Source of the DNA: a virus | Virus record (IMG/VR): IMGVR_UViG_3300043640_000249 | Span: 1 to 44,918 of that record | Direction: 5' to 3' (one strand) | DNA: 44,918 bases | Shown here: in pieces, positions 8,219 through 15,316 of the stretch | How the letters are laid out: each line of letters starts with the position of its first letter | How positions within the stretch are numbered: position 1 is the stretch's first letter | Position numbers and translations under genes: made by a program | Notes under the pieces: generated by a model | Told to the model about the DNA's origin: nothing | Database searches by the model: none | Seen by the model: only the letters and a program-made list of their open reading frames with translations

Positions 8219-8421
8219 AAGTTCCCTTCATCATCGGCGAAATCGATCGTCGCCTGCTGCTTCGGCCGGGGCAGGCACGCGGTGCAGCCGAAGTGCGGCC
8301 GCTCGTCGATGCTCCACGTGCCGGGCGTCAGGGCCTTGCCGCAGCGGGTGCGGTCCTCGCGTGTGTCGTCGCGTGTATGGCCGAGGTCGGGGCGGTCCTG
8401 GAACACGATGTGTTCAGCCAC
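8212..8421 (-). CDS. Small Cys-containing protein, unknown function
   Basis: This 69-aa protein starts at GTG 8421. It has an acidic and basic N-terminal half, the pattern GKALTPG and later CTACLPRP, and an acidic C-terminus. CGKA with CTACL gives three to four possible metal ligands. It overlaps the next gene by 7 bp. No function recognised. Confidence 0.5.
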   Translation of the reverse strand: MAEHIVFQDRPDLGHTRDDTREDRTRCGKALTPGTWSIDERPHFGCTACLPRPKQQATIDFADDEGNLW

Positions 8422-8467
8422 GGTGGTTCTCCTCGGTGTCGATCCAGGTGATCTCGCTGTCGGTCAC
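8414..8467 (-). CDS. Possible 17-aa leader/coupling peptide
   Basis: A 17-codon frame starts at a GTG overlapping the stop of the upstream gene (GTGA) and ends 7 bp inside the start of the next gene. It may exist only to carry ribosomes from one gene to the next, or be a spacer. The overlaps on both sides are the only support. Confidence 0.3.
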   Translation of the reverse strand: MTDSEITWIDTEENHRG

Positions 8468-9000
8468 GCGGCCGGCTCCGCGTTCCGGCGGGTGGCCTCG
8501 TCGAAGATCTCGACCAGCGCCACACGTCTCGGTGAGTCGTTGTGTTCGCCGTTGAACGTCTCGGGTGGGATGCCGCCGTTCCACTGATCGGGCCGGGGGA
8601 AGTTCAGGGGTTCCTCGGTGAGGCGCTTGGCGAGGTCGGGGTGCGCGAGGACCGCGGCCTTGCGGTCTCGCATCCGGGTGGCCGCGTCGCGGAGTGCGGG
8701 CTGCCACAGCCGGTCGACGTCGGCGTACGCGCCATGGTCGACCTGCTTGGGCGGCATGAGCTTGGCGATCGTGCTGGATCTGGCGGCCTTGACCCGCTTG
8801 AGGATGTGCGCGGGCATGACGAACTCGGTGGATTCCTGGTGGTGCATGATCACGGCGTCGATGCACTCGGTGAGGCCGAGGTTCGGCACGCGCAGGTCGT
8901 CGAGCACGCGGTACCAGGCGTCTACGTCGGACTCGCCGACGGTGCGGCGGTCGTAGCCGGAGACGACGGTGAGCAGGTCCCCGACCTCTTCGGGTGTCAT
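8464..9000 (-). CDS. Putative replication accessory / helicase-loader-like protein
   Basis: This 178-aa protein starts in an ATGA overlap with the replication-initiator-like gene. The N-terminal half matches a pattern common in actinophages next to DnaD-like initiators: VDAWYRVLDDLRV, then AVIMHHQEST and PAHILKRVKAAR. The second half is less ordered and ends in an Ala-rich tail. A role in loading helicase or assisting the initiator is suggested by position only. Confidence 0.5.
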   Translation of the reverse strand: MTPEEVGDLLTVVSGYDRRTVGESDVDAWYRVLDDLRVPNLGLTECIDAVIMHHQESTEFVMPAHILKRVKAARSSTIAKLMPPKQVDHGAYADVDRLWQPALRDAATRMRDRKAAVLAHPDLAKRLTEEPLNFPRPDQWNGGIPPETFNGEHNDSPRRVALVEIFDEATRRNAEPAA

Positions 9001-9905
9001 GCGATCTCCCCGGGGATGGTGCGCGGCCGGTGGCCGGTGCGTTCGAAGATCTCGGCGAGGGTGGATGCCTGGCCTGGGCCTTTGAGGGCTTGGGCTTGGG
9101 CGACGCGCAGGTCGGTCGTCGAAGGCTTGGCCTGCGGTGAGGCGCGGTTGCGCTGGGACTTGGCTTGCAGGCTGAGCTGGTCGTACTTGTCGCGGAGCTT
9201 CGGCATCGACAGCACATTGGCGCGCCAGAACTCGCTGTCTTGGCACCAGTCGATGGCCTGGTGCACGGCAGCTTCGGGCCGGTCGTCGGCATCGAGCATG
9301 AGCCGGGCTGCGTCCCGCCAGCGCTTCGTGACGGTGGGACGTTTCGCGCCGTTGCCGGCGATGCGGTCGGCGAGGTGCTCGCAGAGCCGTTCGACGTCAG
9401 CTCTTGCCACGGAAAGATCGCGCGTCGGCATCGCCGACGTGTTGTTGTTCTTTTCCTCTACTCTCCTATCCCCTCCTATCCCATACTGCGGAGAGTCAGG
9501 GGGAGGCTCGGTGTGGCTCGCGGGAGTCTCGGGGAGGCTCGGTGAGTCCGGCGGCGGCTCGGTCGGCTCGGATTCCACCGCACAGAATGGGCATTTCGAT
9601 GACCAGCGCGGGTCCAGTTTCTGGTGATCGGCAAGGCGCACGATGTGCAGGAATTGGCGGCCGTCAGAAGTGGTGCGCCGGATGAATCGGCCGAGCTTTA
9701 CAAGCTCATCGACAAGTTCGTAAGGGTCCACCTGGTCAGCCGGTAGGACCTTGAGTTTCAGTCCCATCGGGTCATCGGGCAAATGGCCGCGATCGCACAG
9801 CGCGAAATTCCAGCTGCCGATGTACAGCAGCCGCGCAAAGGCGCTCAGCCGGACCATATTTCCATCAGTCCAAAACTCCGGCTTTACGCTGCGGATCCGT
9901 GCCAT
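8997..9905 (-). CDS. Putative replication initiator (DnaD/replisome-organiser-like)
   Basis: This is a 302-aa protein. Residues 1-110 look like a winged-helix start typical of phage replication proteins (RIRSVKPEFWTDG..., later RFIRRTTSDGRQFLHI). A disordered Pro/Ser/Glu-rich linker (about 112-160) follows, then a helical DnaD-like region (about 170-250, with QAIDWCQDSEFWRANVLS) and a basic tail. Two Cys in KCPFCAVE sit at the end of the first domain. It should bind the origin and recruit helicase. The origin is often inside or near such genes, but I saw no iterons here. Confidence 0.65.
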   Translation of the reverse strand: MARIRSVKPEFWTDGNMVRLSAFARLLYIGSWNFALCDRGHLPDDPMGLKLKVLPADQVDPYELVDELVKLGRFIRRTTSDGRQFLHIVRLADHQKLDPRWSSKCPFCAVESEPTEPPPDSPSLPETPASHTEPPPDSPQYGIGGDRRVEEKNNNTSAMPTRDLSVARADVERLCEHLADRIAGNGAKRPTVTKRWRDAARLMLDADDRPEAAVHQAIDWCQDSEFWRANVLSMPKLRDKYDQLSLQAKSQRNRASPQAKPSTTDLRVAQAQALKGPGQASTLAEIFERTGHRPRTIPGEIA

Positions 9906-9935
9906 CTACGTCTTCTTTCTGGTGGGGCCGGTGTG

Positions 9936-9966
9936 CGGCCGTCCCGGGTGACGGGCGGGACGGCCG
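9936..9966 (-). terminator. Strong hairpin between early genes
   Basis: In the 83-bp gap between 9905 and 9989 there is a perfect 10-bp stem, CGGCCGTCCC with GGGACGGCCG and an 11-base loop. There is no T-run. It may attenuate transcription ahead of the replication genes or stabilise processed mRNA. It is one of the few gaps in the early operon. Confidence 0.5.
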
Positions 9967-9988
9967 CTCGAGAGCGTGGGGCGGTCGG

Positions 9989-10504
9989 TCACTCGTCGGT
10001 GTCGGCGGTCTCGCGGGCGGGGTGGAGGACGGCCTGGAGGCCCTTCTTGATCCGCTCGACCTCGTGGCGGATCTCGCCGTCGAGGAGCGTGGGGGTCGCG
10101 GCGACGCGGGCCATCTCGGTGGTCCACCGCTCGAGGCCGGCGCGGAGGCGGGCGGCCTCGGTGTAGCTGAGGGAGTCGCCGAGGAGCCGGAGGGTGTCCT
10201 CGCTGAACTGGATTTGGCCGTCTTCGGTGAGGGTGCCGCGGGCCGTACGGGCGAGGTACAGGGCCTTCTGCGCCTCGCGGATCAGCTCTTCCTGGTCGCG
10301 GTTGGCGATCTCCAGGGCGGCGATGCGCAGGCCCACGGTGGGCTTCTTGTCCTCGCCGGGGCCGGGCGTGAGCCGGTGAGCGGAGCGGAACTCGACGATG
10401 CCGACACGGGTGGAGCCGAGCCGGTCGTACAGGGGCCGGGCGTGCTCGCCGATCGCCTCGTCGGCGCCGGAGGGGAGCTTGCCTTCGATCTTGATCTCGG
10501 TCAC
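9989..10504 (-). CDS. Helical early protein, unknown function
   Basis: This 171-aa protein starts at GTG 10504 in a GTGA overlap with the Lsr2-like gene. It is largely helical and charged, with a C-terminal Glu/Arg-rich helix (ILDGEIRHEVERIKKG-type composition) that may be coiled. Its close linkage to the Lsr2-like gene suggests joint expression. No family was recognised. Confidence 0.55.
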   Translation of the reverse strand: MTEIKIEGKLPSGADEAIGEHARPLYDRLGSTRVGIVEFRSAHRLTPGPGEDKKPTVGLRIAALEIANRDQEELIREAQKALYLARTARGTLTEDGQIQFSEDTLRLLGDSLSYTEAARLRAGLERWTTEMARVAATPTLLDGEIRHEVERIKKGLQAVLHPARETADTDE

Positions 10505-11157
10505 GCGTTCTCCTTGATTTCGTGGGCCTCGACGTAGGCGTCGACGACGTTCTTGGGGATCCGCCCGTTGGCCGGGCAGGTCAGGCCGGCGCCGGTCGCC
10601 CAGGTGCGGACGTCCTTGGAGACCAGGCCGGGCGGCAGGGTCGAGGGCCGCGACGACTTGGCCGTCTTGGTGGCCGAGCCGGGCAGCTTCTGCTTCGCGG
10701 CGGCGAGCTTGGCCTCCAGCTCTGCGATCTCGGCGAGGACCCTGCGCTCGACCTCCTCTGCGGAGATCCGGGTGCGCAGTTCCTCGACGGCGCTGCGGGC
10801 GCGTTCCGCCGCCTTCCGCGTGCGGGGCGAGTCGGACTTCTCGCCGCGGCGGATCAGTGACTCCAGGTTCGAGAGTGGCTCCTGCTCGATGGGTGTCATG
10901 GCGATGACCTTCGCTTCGGTGTCGTCGTGGTCGGTCTCGGTGCCGCCGTCCCGGAAGATGTGGGCGGTGTCGCGGGTGGCGTCGACGAGCCAGCCGGGCG
11001 TCTGGTCGATCAGGGCCCTGATGCGCGTGCGGGGCCAGCCGTAGGCGTCGGCGCACCACTGGATCGTTCGGCCCTCGGTGAGCGCCCTGCGGATCTTCGG
11101 GGTGTCGTCGCTGGTGGGGCGCGGCATTGTGGCCGTCTGCTGGGCGGCGGCCATCAC
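10501..11157 (-). CDS. Lsr2-like DNA-binding protein with N-terminal HTH
   Basis: This is a 218-aa protein. The C-terminal 35 residues (WATGAGLTCPANGRIPKNVV...AYVEAH) match the DNA-binding domain of Lsr2, including the turn normally written RGR, here NGRIP, that inserts into the minor groove of AT-rich DNA. Upstream are a basic, probably disordered linker with Ser/Thr/Lys (about 155-180), a long coiled-coil helix (about 110-155) and an N-terminal helix-turn-helix (about 20-60, ...QWCADAYGWPRTRIRALID). Bacterial Lsr2 is only about 110 aa with a beta-type dimerisation domain; here that part is replaced. Related phage proteins (for example CgpS of a Corynebacterium prophage) silence foreign genes. 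A silencing or anti-silencing role is inferred. Confidence 0.7.
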   Translation of the reverse strand: MMAAAQQTATMPRPTSDDTPKIRRALTEGRTIQWCADAYGWPRTRIRALIDQTPGWLVDATRDTAHIFRDGGTETDHDDTEAKVIAMTPIEQEPLSNLESLIRRGEKSDSPRTRKAAERARSAVEELRTRISAEEVERRVLAEIAELEAKLAAAKQKLPGSATKTAKSSRPSTLPPGLVSKDVRTWATGAGLTCPANGRIPKNVVDAYVEAHEIKENA

Positions 11158-11540
11158 TCACTCACCGCCAGGTCGAACAGCGCGCCCTCGTCGTCCTGGG
11201 CGATCTGAGCGGTCGCCTTTCGCCTCGGGACGGCCGATGACGACGCGGCCTGTTCGTCGTCCTGGCCGTCGGCGCGCTGGCGCTCGCGTGCCGTCTGGCC
11301 TTCGGGGCTGGCCTTCCAGGCGGCGAGCATGGTCCGGCCGAGGTCGGTGAGGACCACTCCGTCTGGGCTGTCGGCGAGGAGACCCATCCAGATGCAGGCG
11401 ACCGCGTTGTTGGGGATGCCGTGGATGGGGTACTGCCGCCGGTTGTGCTTCAGGCATCCGGCCTCAGCTCGCAGCATGAAGGGCACGTGATACCAGGTCA
11501 GGTGCTCGGGAGGCTCGTCGTAACGGCGGTACGCGGCCAT
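11154..11540 (-). CDS. Early protein, possible winged-helix region, unknown function
   Basis: This 128-aa protein starts at ATG 11540, sharing one base with the RusA stop (TAATG). The N-terminal 75 residues contain conserved-looking segments (TWYHVPFMLRAEAGCLKH, GIPNNAVACIWMGLL, VVLTDLGRTMLA) that read like a helix-loop-strand fold. The remainder is polar and acidic. No function assigned. Confidence 0.55.
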   Translation of the reverse strand: MAAYRRYDEPPEHLTWYHVPFMLRAEAGCLKHNRRQYPIHGIPNNAVACIWMGLLADSPDGVVLTDLGRTMLAAWKASPEGQTARERQRADGQDDEQAASSSAVPRRKATAQIAQDDEGALFDLAVSE

Positions 11541-12109
11541 TACGCGGTCACCTCCCACACGCGAATCACGGCGCCGGGCACAGCGAGCGGCGCGGCCAGG
11601 TCGTCGGTGAAGACCTTGTCGGCGACGATGCGCACGACCTGGGAGTCGTCCTTGAAGACGCCGGCGTCGGTGAGCGCGTCGAGGAGCGCGCGCTGGAGCT
11701 TGTCGACGTCGCCGCTGGACCGGGTGATCGGCCACGTACGGCGCCGCTTCGGCGCGCTTTTGGGCTTGTCGAAGCAGAAGACGACCTCGACCCGTACGGG
11801 GGCGTCCTCGATACGCGTACGGCCGTCCATCGCGTCCAGGGCCGCGGCCTTCACGGCCTCGCGCCAGGTCTTGTGCTTCTCCTTCGACGATTCGACCTGT
11901 GCGACGCGGCCGGTGAAGACCTTGGCGTCACCGCGGCCTTTGTAGATCGGGCGGGCTTGCTTGCTGCCTTGGGTGGCCGGCTGGCCGTAGACGGTGATGG
12001 CGATGGCCGTGCCCCCCGCGGCACCATGAACCGCGGGGGGCCGGCTGCCCGGGTGCGCGGAGGCAGGGCGCACGCCGGGCGTCTGGGGGGTGAACAGGGC
12101 TTCGGTCAT
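11540..12109 (-). CDS. RusA-like Holliday junction resolvase
   Basis: This is a 189-aa protein whose C-terminal 130 residues match RusA: a start strand TVYGQPATQGSKQ, a basic middle (FCFDKPKSAPKRRR), and the catalytic acidic block GDVDKLQRALLDAL...FKDDSQVV, in which the spaced Asp residues bind metal. It cuts branched DNA made during recombination and replication. It acts alongside the RecE/RecT-like pair encoded upstream in the same operon. The N-terminal 45 residues are a Pro/Gly-rich extension. A later start near residue 35 is possible. Confidence 0.85.
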   Translation of the reverse strand: MTEALFTPQTPGVRPASAHPGSRPPAVHGAAGGTAIAITVYGQPATQGSKQARPIYKGRGDAKVFTGRVAQVESSKEKHKTWREAVKAAALDAMDGRTRIEDAPVRVEVVFCFDKPKSAPKRRRTWPITRSSGDVDKLQRALLDALTDAGVFKDDSQVVRIVADKVFTDDLAAPLAVPGAVIRVWEVTA

Positions 12110-12384
12110 GCGGCACGCCCGGTGCACTGGTGGTCGGCGGGGAGCGTCTGCCGGCACCGCCCGCATGCCTCGACGCGTACGCCGACGGCGCGCGTTCCAG
12201 CTTCCGAGCCGACGAGCCAGGCGGGCACCGGCTCGGAGGTGTGGAAGGGCGTCACGCCGTCCAGGTCGACGGTCGTGGGGTCCTGCCGCTCGGCCCCGGC
12301 AGCGAACAGCAGGCCGACGATGACGGCGCCTTCGATCAGCGCGATAACGCAGAGGCCGCCGAAGAGGGCCAGTAGCCAGATCAC
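12106..12384 (-). CDS. Small membrane protein with C-terminal Cys cluster
   Basis: This 92-aa protein starts at GTG 12384 in a GTGA overlap. One long hydrophobic helix (about residues 2-30) is followed by a soluble part ending in CGRCRQTLPADHQC, a plausible four-ligand metal site. It is one of several small single-helix proteins in this part of the early operon. Function unknown. Confidence 0.5.
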   Translation of the reverse strand: MIWLLALFGGLCVIALIEGAVIVGLLFAAGAERQDPTTVDLDGVTPFHTSEPVPAWLVGSEAGTRAVGVRVEACGRCRQTLPADHQCTGRAA

Positions 12385-12512
12385 CGGCCACCTCCGGAGC
12401 GGTCGAGGCGGCGGCCCTGCCGGAACGAGCGGACCCACCAGATGACGGCGGCCGCTCCGGCGACCGGGAGGGCAATGCACGCGGAGATGCCGATGGCGAG
12501 TGCGACGATCAC
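12381..12512 (-). CDS. Very small membrane protein (43 aa)
   Basis: This short frame links two overlapping genes: GTG 12512 overlaps the upstream stop, and its own stop overlaps the next GTG. A hydrophobic helix (about residues 1-27, ending VIWWV) is followed by a basic tail rich in Arg, so the tail would face the cytoplasm. Both junctions are GTGA, which supports real translation. Function unknown. Confidence 0.5.
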   Translation of the reverse strand: MIVALAIGISACIALPVAGAAAVIWWVRSFRQGRRLDRSGGGR

Positions 12513-12907
12513 GACTCACCTCGTGGGATACGCGGCTCAATGTGCGTGCGGCCCCGGTTGTAGTGCGGGACCGGGTCGGCGCCGGGGATGAAGACCCAGC
12601 TCGTGTGGGTCAGCTCCTCGCCGTCCCAAAAGAAGACGTCGGGGTCCTCCTCGGACTCCGTGACTCCGGCAAGCTTCAGCTGCCGGTCGGTGCAGTCCTG
12701 GATGTACTGCCACGTGCCGGCCGTGACCTTGTAGCCGTCGGCCTGGGGGATGTGCCTGAAGGCGTCGCTGAGTTCGTCCATGAGCCGGACGAACCGGTCC
12801 TGCCACTCGGGGGGCATTGACTGCAGGAGGGTGCGCGGGGCGATGGCGTAGTTGCTGTAGGAGAGGCTGAACCAGGTGTGGACGTCTCTTTCGTGTTCGC
12901 CTGTCAC
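12509..12907 (-). CDS. Early protein, unknown function
   Basis: This is a 132-aa soluble protein starting at GTG 12907. It has well-spaced aromatic residues (WFSLSYSNYAIAPRTLLQSM, PPEWQDRFVRLMDEL, TWQYIQDC, ILDGEELTHTSWVF-like end), suggesting a compact fold. I do not recognise a family. It is overlapped on both sides by 4 bp. Confidence 0.55.
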   Translation of the reverse strand: MTGEHERDVHTWFSLSYSNYAIAPRTLLQSMPPEWQDRFVRLMDELSDAFRHIPQADGYKVTAGTWQYIQDCTDRQLKLAGVTESEEDPDVFFWDGEELTHTSWVFIPGADPVPHYNRGRTHIEPRIPRGES

Positions 12908-13251
12908 AGTCCGCTCCGCTCGTGGTCGTAGACGTCACGGCTGGGCGCGTGCTCAGGGCATGGCTCGGACTCGACGGGGAACCCGCAGATGCCGCCGGGG
13001 AGGCCGAGCGAGGGGGCGGCGCAGACGAGGCCGCCGGGCGCTACTGCGTCGCTCCAGAGCGTGGGGGCGCCGCCGTTGAAGTCGCGGTCCTGGGTGAACT
13101 GCCCGTCGCTGTGGTCGACCTCGGTGAGACCGAGAGCGCCTCGCCATCCGTCGTTGTAGCGGCGTTCGCCGTACCGGTAGGTGGCGAGGACACCGAGGGC
13201 GGAGATGACACAGGCGGCGAGGATCGCGCCGACGGTGATCGCGAGGTCCAT
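12904..13251 (-). CDS. Single-helix membrane protein, unknown function
   Basis: This 115-aa protein has an N-terminal membrane helix (about residues 3-25, ITVGAILAACVISALGVLA), then a basic stop-transfer segment (YRYGERRYNDGWRG) and a Gly/Pro-rich soluble part with three Cys. It shares one base with the preceding stop (TGATG). Function unknown. Confidence 0.5.
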   Translation of the reverse strand: MDLAITVGAILAACVISALGVLATYRYGERRYNDGWRGALGLTEVDHSDGQFTQDRDFNGGAPTLWSDAVAPGGLVCAAPSLGLPGGICGFPVESEPCPEHAPSRDVYDHERSGL

Positions 13252-13883
13252 CAGCCCTCACCGCCGGGCAGCTCGGTGGGGGCGTCGCTGCGGATCCGGG
13301 CGAGGGTGCGGGCGCGGGTCTCGTCACGCTGGGCGGCGAGCAGGTCGACCATCGCGTCGGACAGGTCGGGGTGCGCGTCGGCGGTCAGGAAGTCGCTGCC
13401 GACGATCCCGTACCAGCGTCGCCACAGCTCGTGCGCGGCCTTCTCGCGCTTCGTCGCGGCGTGGGCGGCCGACCAGGAGTACATGACGCAGAGGTCCTCG
13501 GCGGCCTTCAGGCGGGCGGTCAGTCGCTCCAGCTCGGCCCGCGTCTCGTGGTATGCCCGGATCGCGCCGCACACGGGGCAGTCCGCGTGGACGCCGTCGT
13601 AGTTCGCGGGGTTGCCGTCGTAGCAGGTGCACGTTTCGGTCAGCTCGCGCAGGCGCTCGTTCTCGGCGAGCAGCGCGGGCACGTCGGTGCGGGCGGCGAT
13701 GATGAACGCCGTGTCCTCCGGCGCGATGATCCCGCCGTCCTCGTAGTCGTAGTTACCTGCGACCACAACGCAGTTGACGTCTTGGATCACGTGATCCGGC
13801 TCGCCTGCGTACGCGTTCCACGGGCCAGGCGATGCCGCCTCGGCACGGGCCTTGATCTCGGCGAGCTGTTCGGGCGTCAGCAT
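13251..13883 (-). CDS. Ead/Ea22-like protein, copy 1
   Basis: This is a 210-aa protein. The N-terminus carries the ASPGPW motif (about residues 16-21) and then TAFIIAARTDVPALLAENERLREL, the hallmark of Ead/Ea22-like early phage proteins, a family of uncertain function. A Cys cluster (CTCYDG...CPVCGA) follows, and a long helical C-terminus. A shorter paralogue lies at 18245-18601. The ATG at 13883 overlaps the upstream gene by 7 bp. Confidence 0.65.
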   Translation of the reverse strand: MLTPEQLAEIKARAEAASPGPWNAYAGEPDHVIQDVNCVVVAGNYDYEDGGIIAPEDTAFIIAARTDVPALLAENERLRELTETCTCYDGNPANYDGVHADCPVCGAIRAYHETRAELERLTARLKAAEDLCVMYSWSAAHAATKREKAAHELWRRWYGIVGSDFLTADAHPDLSDAMVDLLAAQRDETRARTLARIRSDAPTELPGGEG

Positions 13884-14095
13884 GCGGTCCTCGCGGTGGT
13901 CGTGATGTGGATGCGCACCGACGCGAGCCGCCGCATCGCGAGCCGGACGCGGTGGGCGAGCGTGGGCCGGGCGTGGCTGCGCGCGTGGGTGTAGCGGTGC
14001 CGGTGGTACGTCGCCTTGCGGTGCCGTTCGGCGCACCAGGCCAGGAGGAACAGGGCGGCGAGGATGACGGGGAGGGCGGGCAGCGCGTACCTCAT
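13877..14095 (-). CDS. Small membrane protein with very basic tail
   Basis: This 72-aa protein has an N-terminal hydrophobic helix (about residues 4-21) followed by an extremely basic stretch rich in Arg and His, with no acidic residues other than one Glu near residue 23. It would sit in the membrane with the tail inside, or bind nucleic acid. The start ATG at 14095 overlaps the upstream stop. Function unknown. Confidence 0.5.
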   Translation of the reverse strand: MRYALPALPVILAALFLLAWCAERHRKATYHRHRYTHARSHARPTLAHRVRLAMRRLASVRIHITTTARTAC

Positions 14096-14370
14096 GCCTG
14101 CTCACCGCCCAGCGTCCGGGCTTCCTTGACGACGTCGACGTAGGCGTCGATGTGGCCGCACGGATTCGTCCAGACATCGACGGAGTAATGCGCGCCGTCT
14201 TCGGCCTGGTTTAGGTTCTGCGGCTTGCCGCGCTCGCCCCCGCACTTCGGGCAGGTCGCTGAGATGGTGATGGTGCGGACGCACGGATCGGTGAACCCGA
14301 CGCCCCACGGCTTCTCTGAGCCACGGTCGCGTACGCGCACGGTCATGGTCTCGGTGGGCGTCTCAGGCAT
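14092..14370 (-). CDS. Zinc-ribbon protein, unknown function
   Basis: This 92-aa protein has a classic CPKCGG knuckle near residue 40 and a second ligand pair in WTNPCGHID near residue 73, so one zinc ribbon is likely. The N-terminus is polar with a short beta-like segment TMTVRVRDRG. It overlaps the coiled-coil gene upstream by 8 bp. Confidence 0.55.
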   Translation of the reverse strand: MPETPTETMTVRVRDRGSEKPWGVGFTDPCVRTITISATCPKCGGERGKPQNLNQAEDGAHYSVDVWTNPCGHIDAYVDVVKEARTLGGEQA

Positions 14371-14863
14371 CGCGGGCCCCCGAGGCGTCGAGCTGCCCGT
14401 CCGTGAGCGTCTCCCGGACACTCGGCAGGCCCGCGTGCTCGGCCTCCTCGGCCGCCAGCCCCGACCAGTACCGCTCGCTCTTGACCTCGGCGTCCCGCTC
14501 CGTCCGGATCACCGCCGCCTGCCCCTGAGCCGCCTGCAGCTCCGCCGCGGCCTTCTCCTCCGCCGCGGCCACGTCCGCGTCCGCCTGCGCCTTGGCCTGG
14601 CGGACCATCTCCGCCGCCGTCTCCTGCGCCTTCGCGACGTACGCGGCGGCGTTCTCCTTCGCCTCGTTGACGACCTGGCTGGTGACGTCCGCGGCGTTCC
14701 GCTCAACCTGCGCGGCGGCCTGCTCGTGGCCGGCGGCGCGGTTGCGGTGCATGGCGGCCTTGTCGTGCATCTCCCGGATCGCGGTCTCGCTCGCGTACGG
14801 GCGCTGCGGGGCGGCGGTGCCGTTCTCGTTGCTACGGTTTCGCATGGCGGGTGGTCCCTTCAC
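14363..14863 (-). CDS. Coiled-coil protein, unknown function
   Basis: This 166-aa protein is dominated by a continuous Ala/Glu/Lys/Gln-rich helix (about residues 35-135), with heptad-like spacing and no Pro, clearly coiled-coil. It starts at a GTG overlapping the upstream stop; an internal ATG six codons later is also possible. Such proteins are often structural spacers or binding partners. No family was recognised. Confidence 0.55.
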   Translation of the reverse strand: MKGPPAMRNRSNENGTAAPQRPYASETAIREMHDKAAMHRNRAAGHEQAAAQVERNAADVTSQVVNEAKENAAAYVAKAQETAAEMVRQAKAQADADVAAAEEKAAAELQAAQGQAAVIRTERDAEVKSERYWSGLAAEEAEHAGLPSVRETLTDGQLDASGARDA

Positions 14864-15093
14864 TCGCTGTTGTCCGCAGCCTTCGGCCCTTGCCGGCCGG
14901 GGGCTGCGCTGGTCTTCGGTTTCCGCAGCTCGGTGAGCGCGCGGGCGTACCCCTCGGCTCGCTGCACGCTGATCTGCATGCGGGGAGCGATCTCGTACGG
15001 CGCGTAGCCGAGGTCGCGGTAGGCCGCATACCGGTCGAGTTCCGCGAGGACGGCGGCGACCGCCTGAGGCCAGGTGAGGGTGCGCTCAGCCAT
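14860..15093 (-). CDS. Small helix-turn-helix-like protein
   Basis: This is a 77-aa protein. Residues 8-58 (LTWPQAVAAVLAELDRYAAY, GYAPYEIAPRMQISVQRAEG) look like a HTH that recognises DNA, with a basic tail containing RKPKTS. It overlaps both neighbours. It may be a small regulator; no family was identified. Confidence 0.5.
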   Translation of the reverse strand: MAERTLTWPQAVAAVLAELDRYAAYRDLGYAPYEIAPRMQISVQRAEGYARALTELRKPKTSAAPGRQGPKAADNSE

Positions 15094-15316
15094 CGGAGCT
15101 CCCGTTGAACCGCTCGTAGAAGTTCAGGAGCTCAGCCATCGCCGAGCGCCAGGCGAGTCCGCGTTCGAGCGCCTCGTCAGCACGCGCCACCCAGGCCGGA
15201 TCGACTTCGGTGGTCAGGAACAGGGCGAACCGCTCGGCGAACCGCTGGTCGTCCTCGTCGAACGGGCCGTACGCGACGAGGACGTCGTCGCCGGCGTCGA
15301 GCAGGACGGCGAGCAT
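15086..15316 (-). CDS. Small acidic protein after RecT-like gene
   Basis: This 76-aa acidic, helical protein (AVLLDAGDDVLVAYGPFDED start) begins one base inside the recombinase stop (TGATG), so it is probably translated with it. Function unknown. Confidence 0.5.
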   Translation of the reverse strand: MLAVLLDAGDDVLVAYGPFDEDDQRFAERFALFLTTEVDPAWVARADEALERGLAWRSAMAELLNFYERFNGSSDG

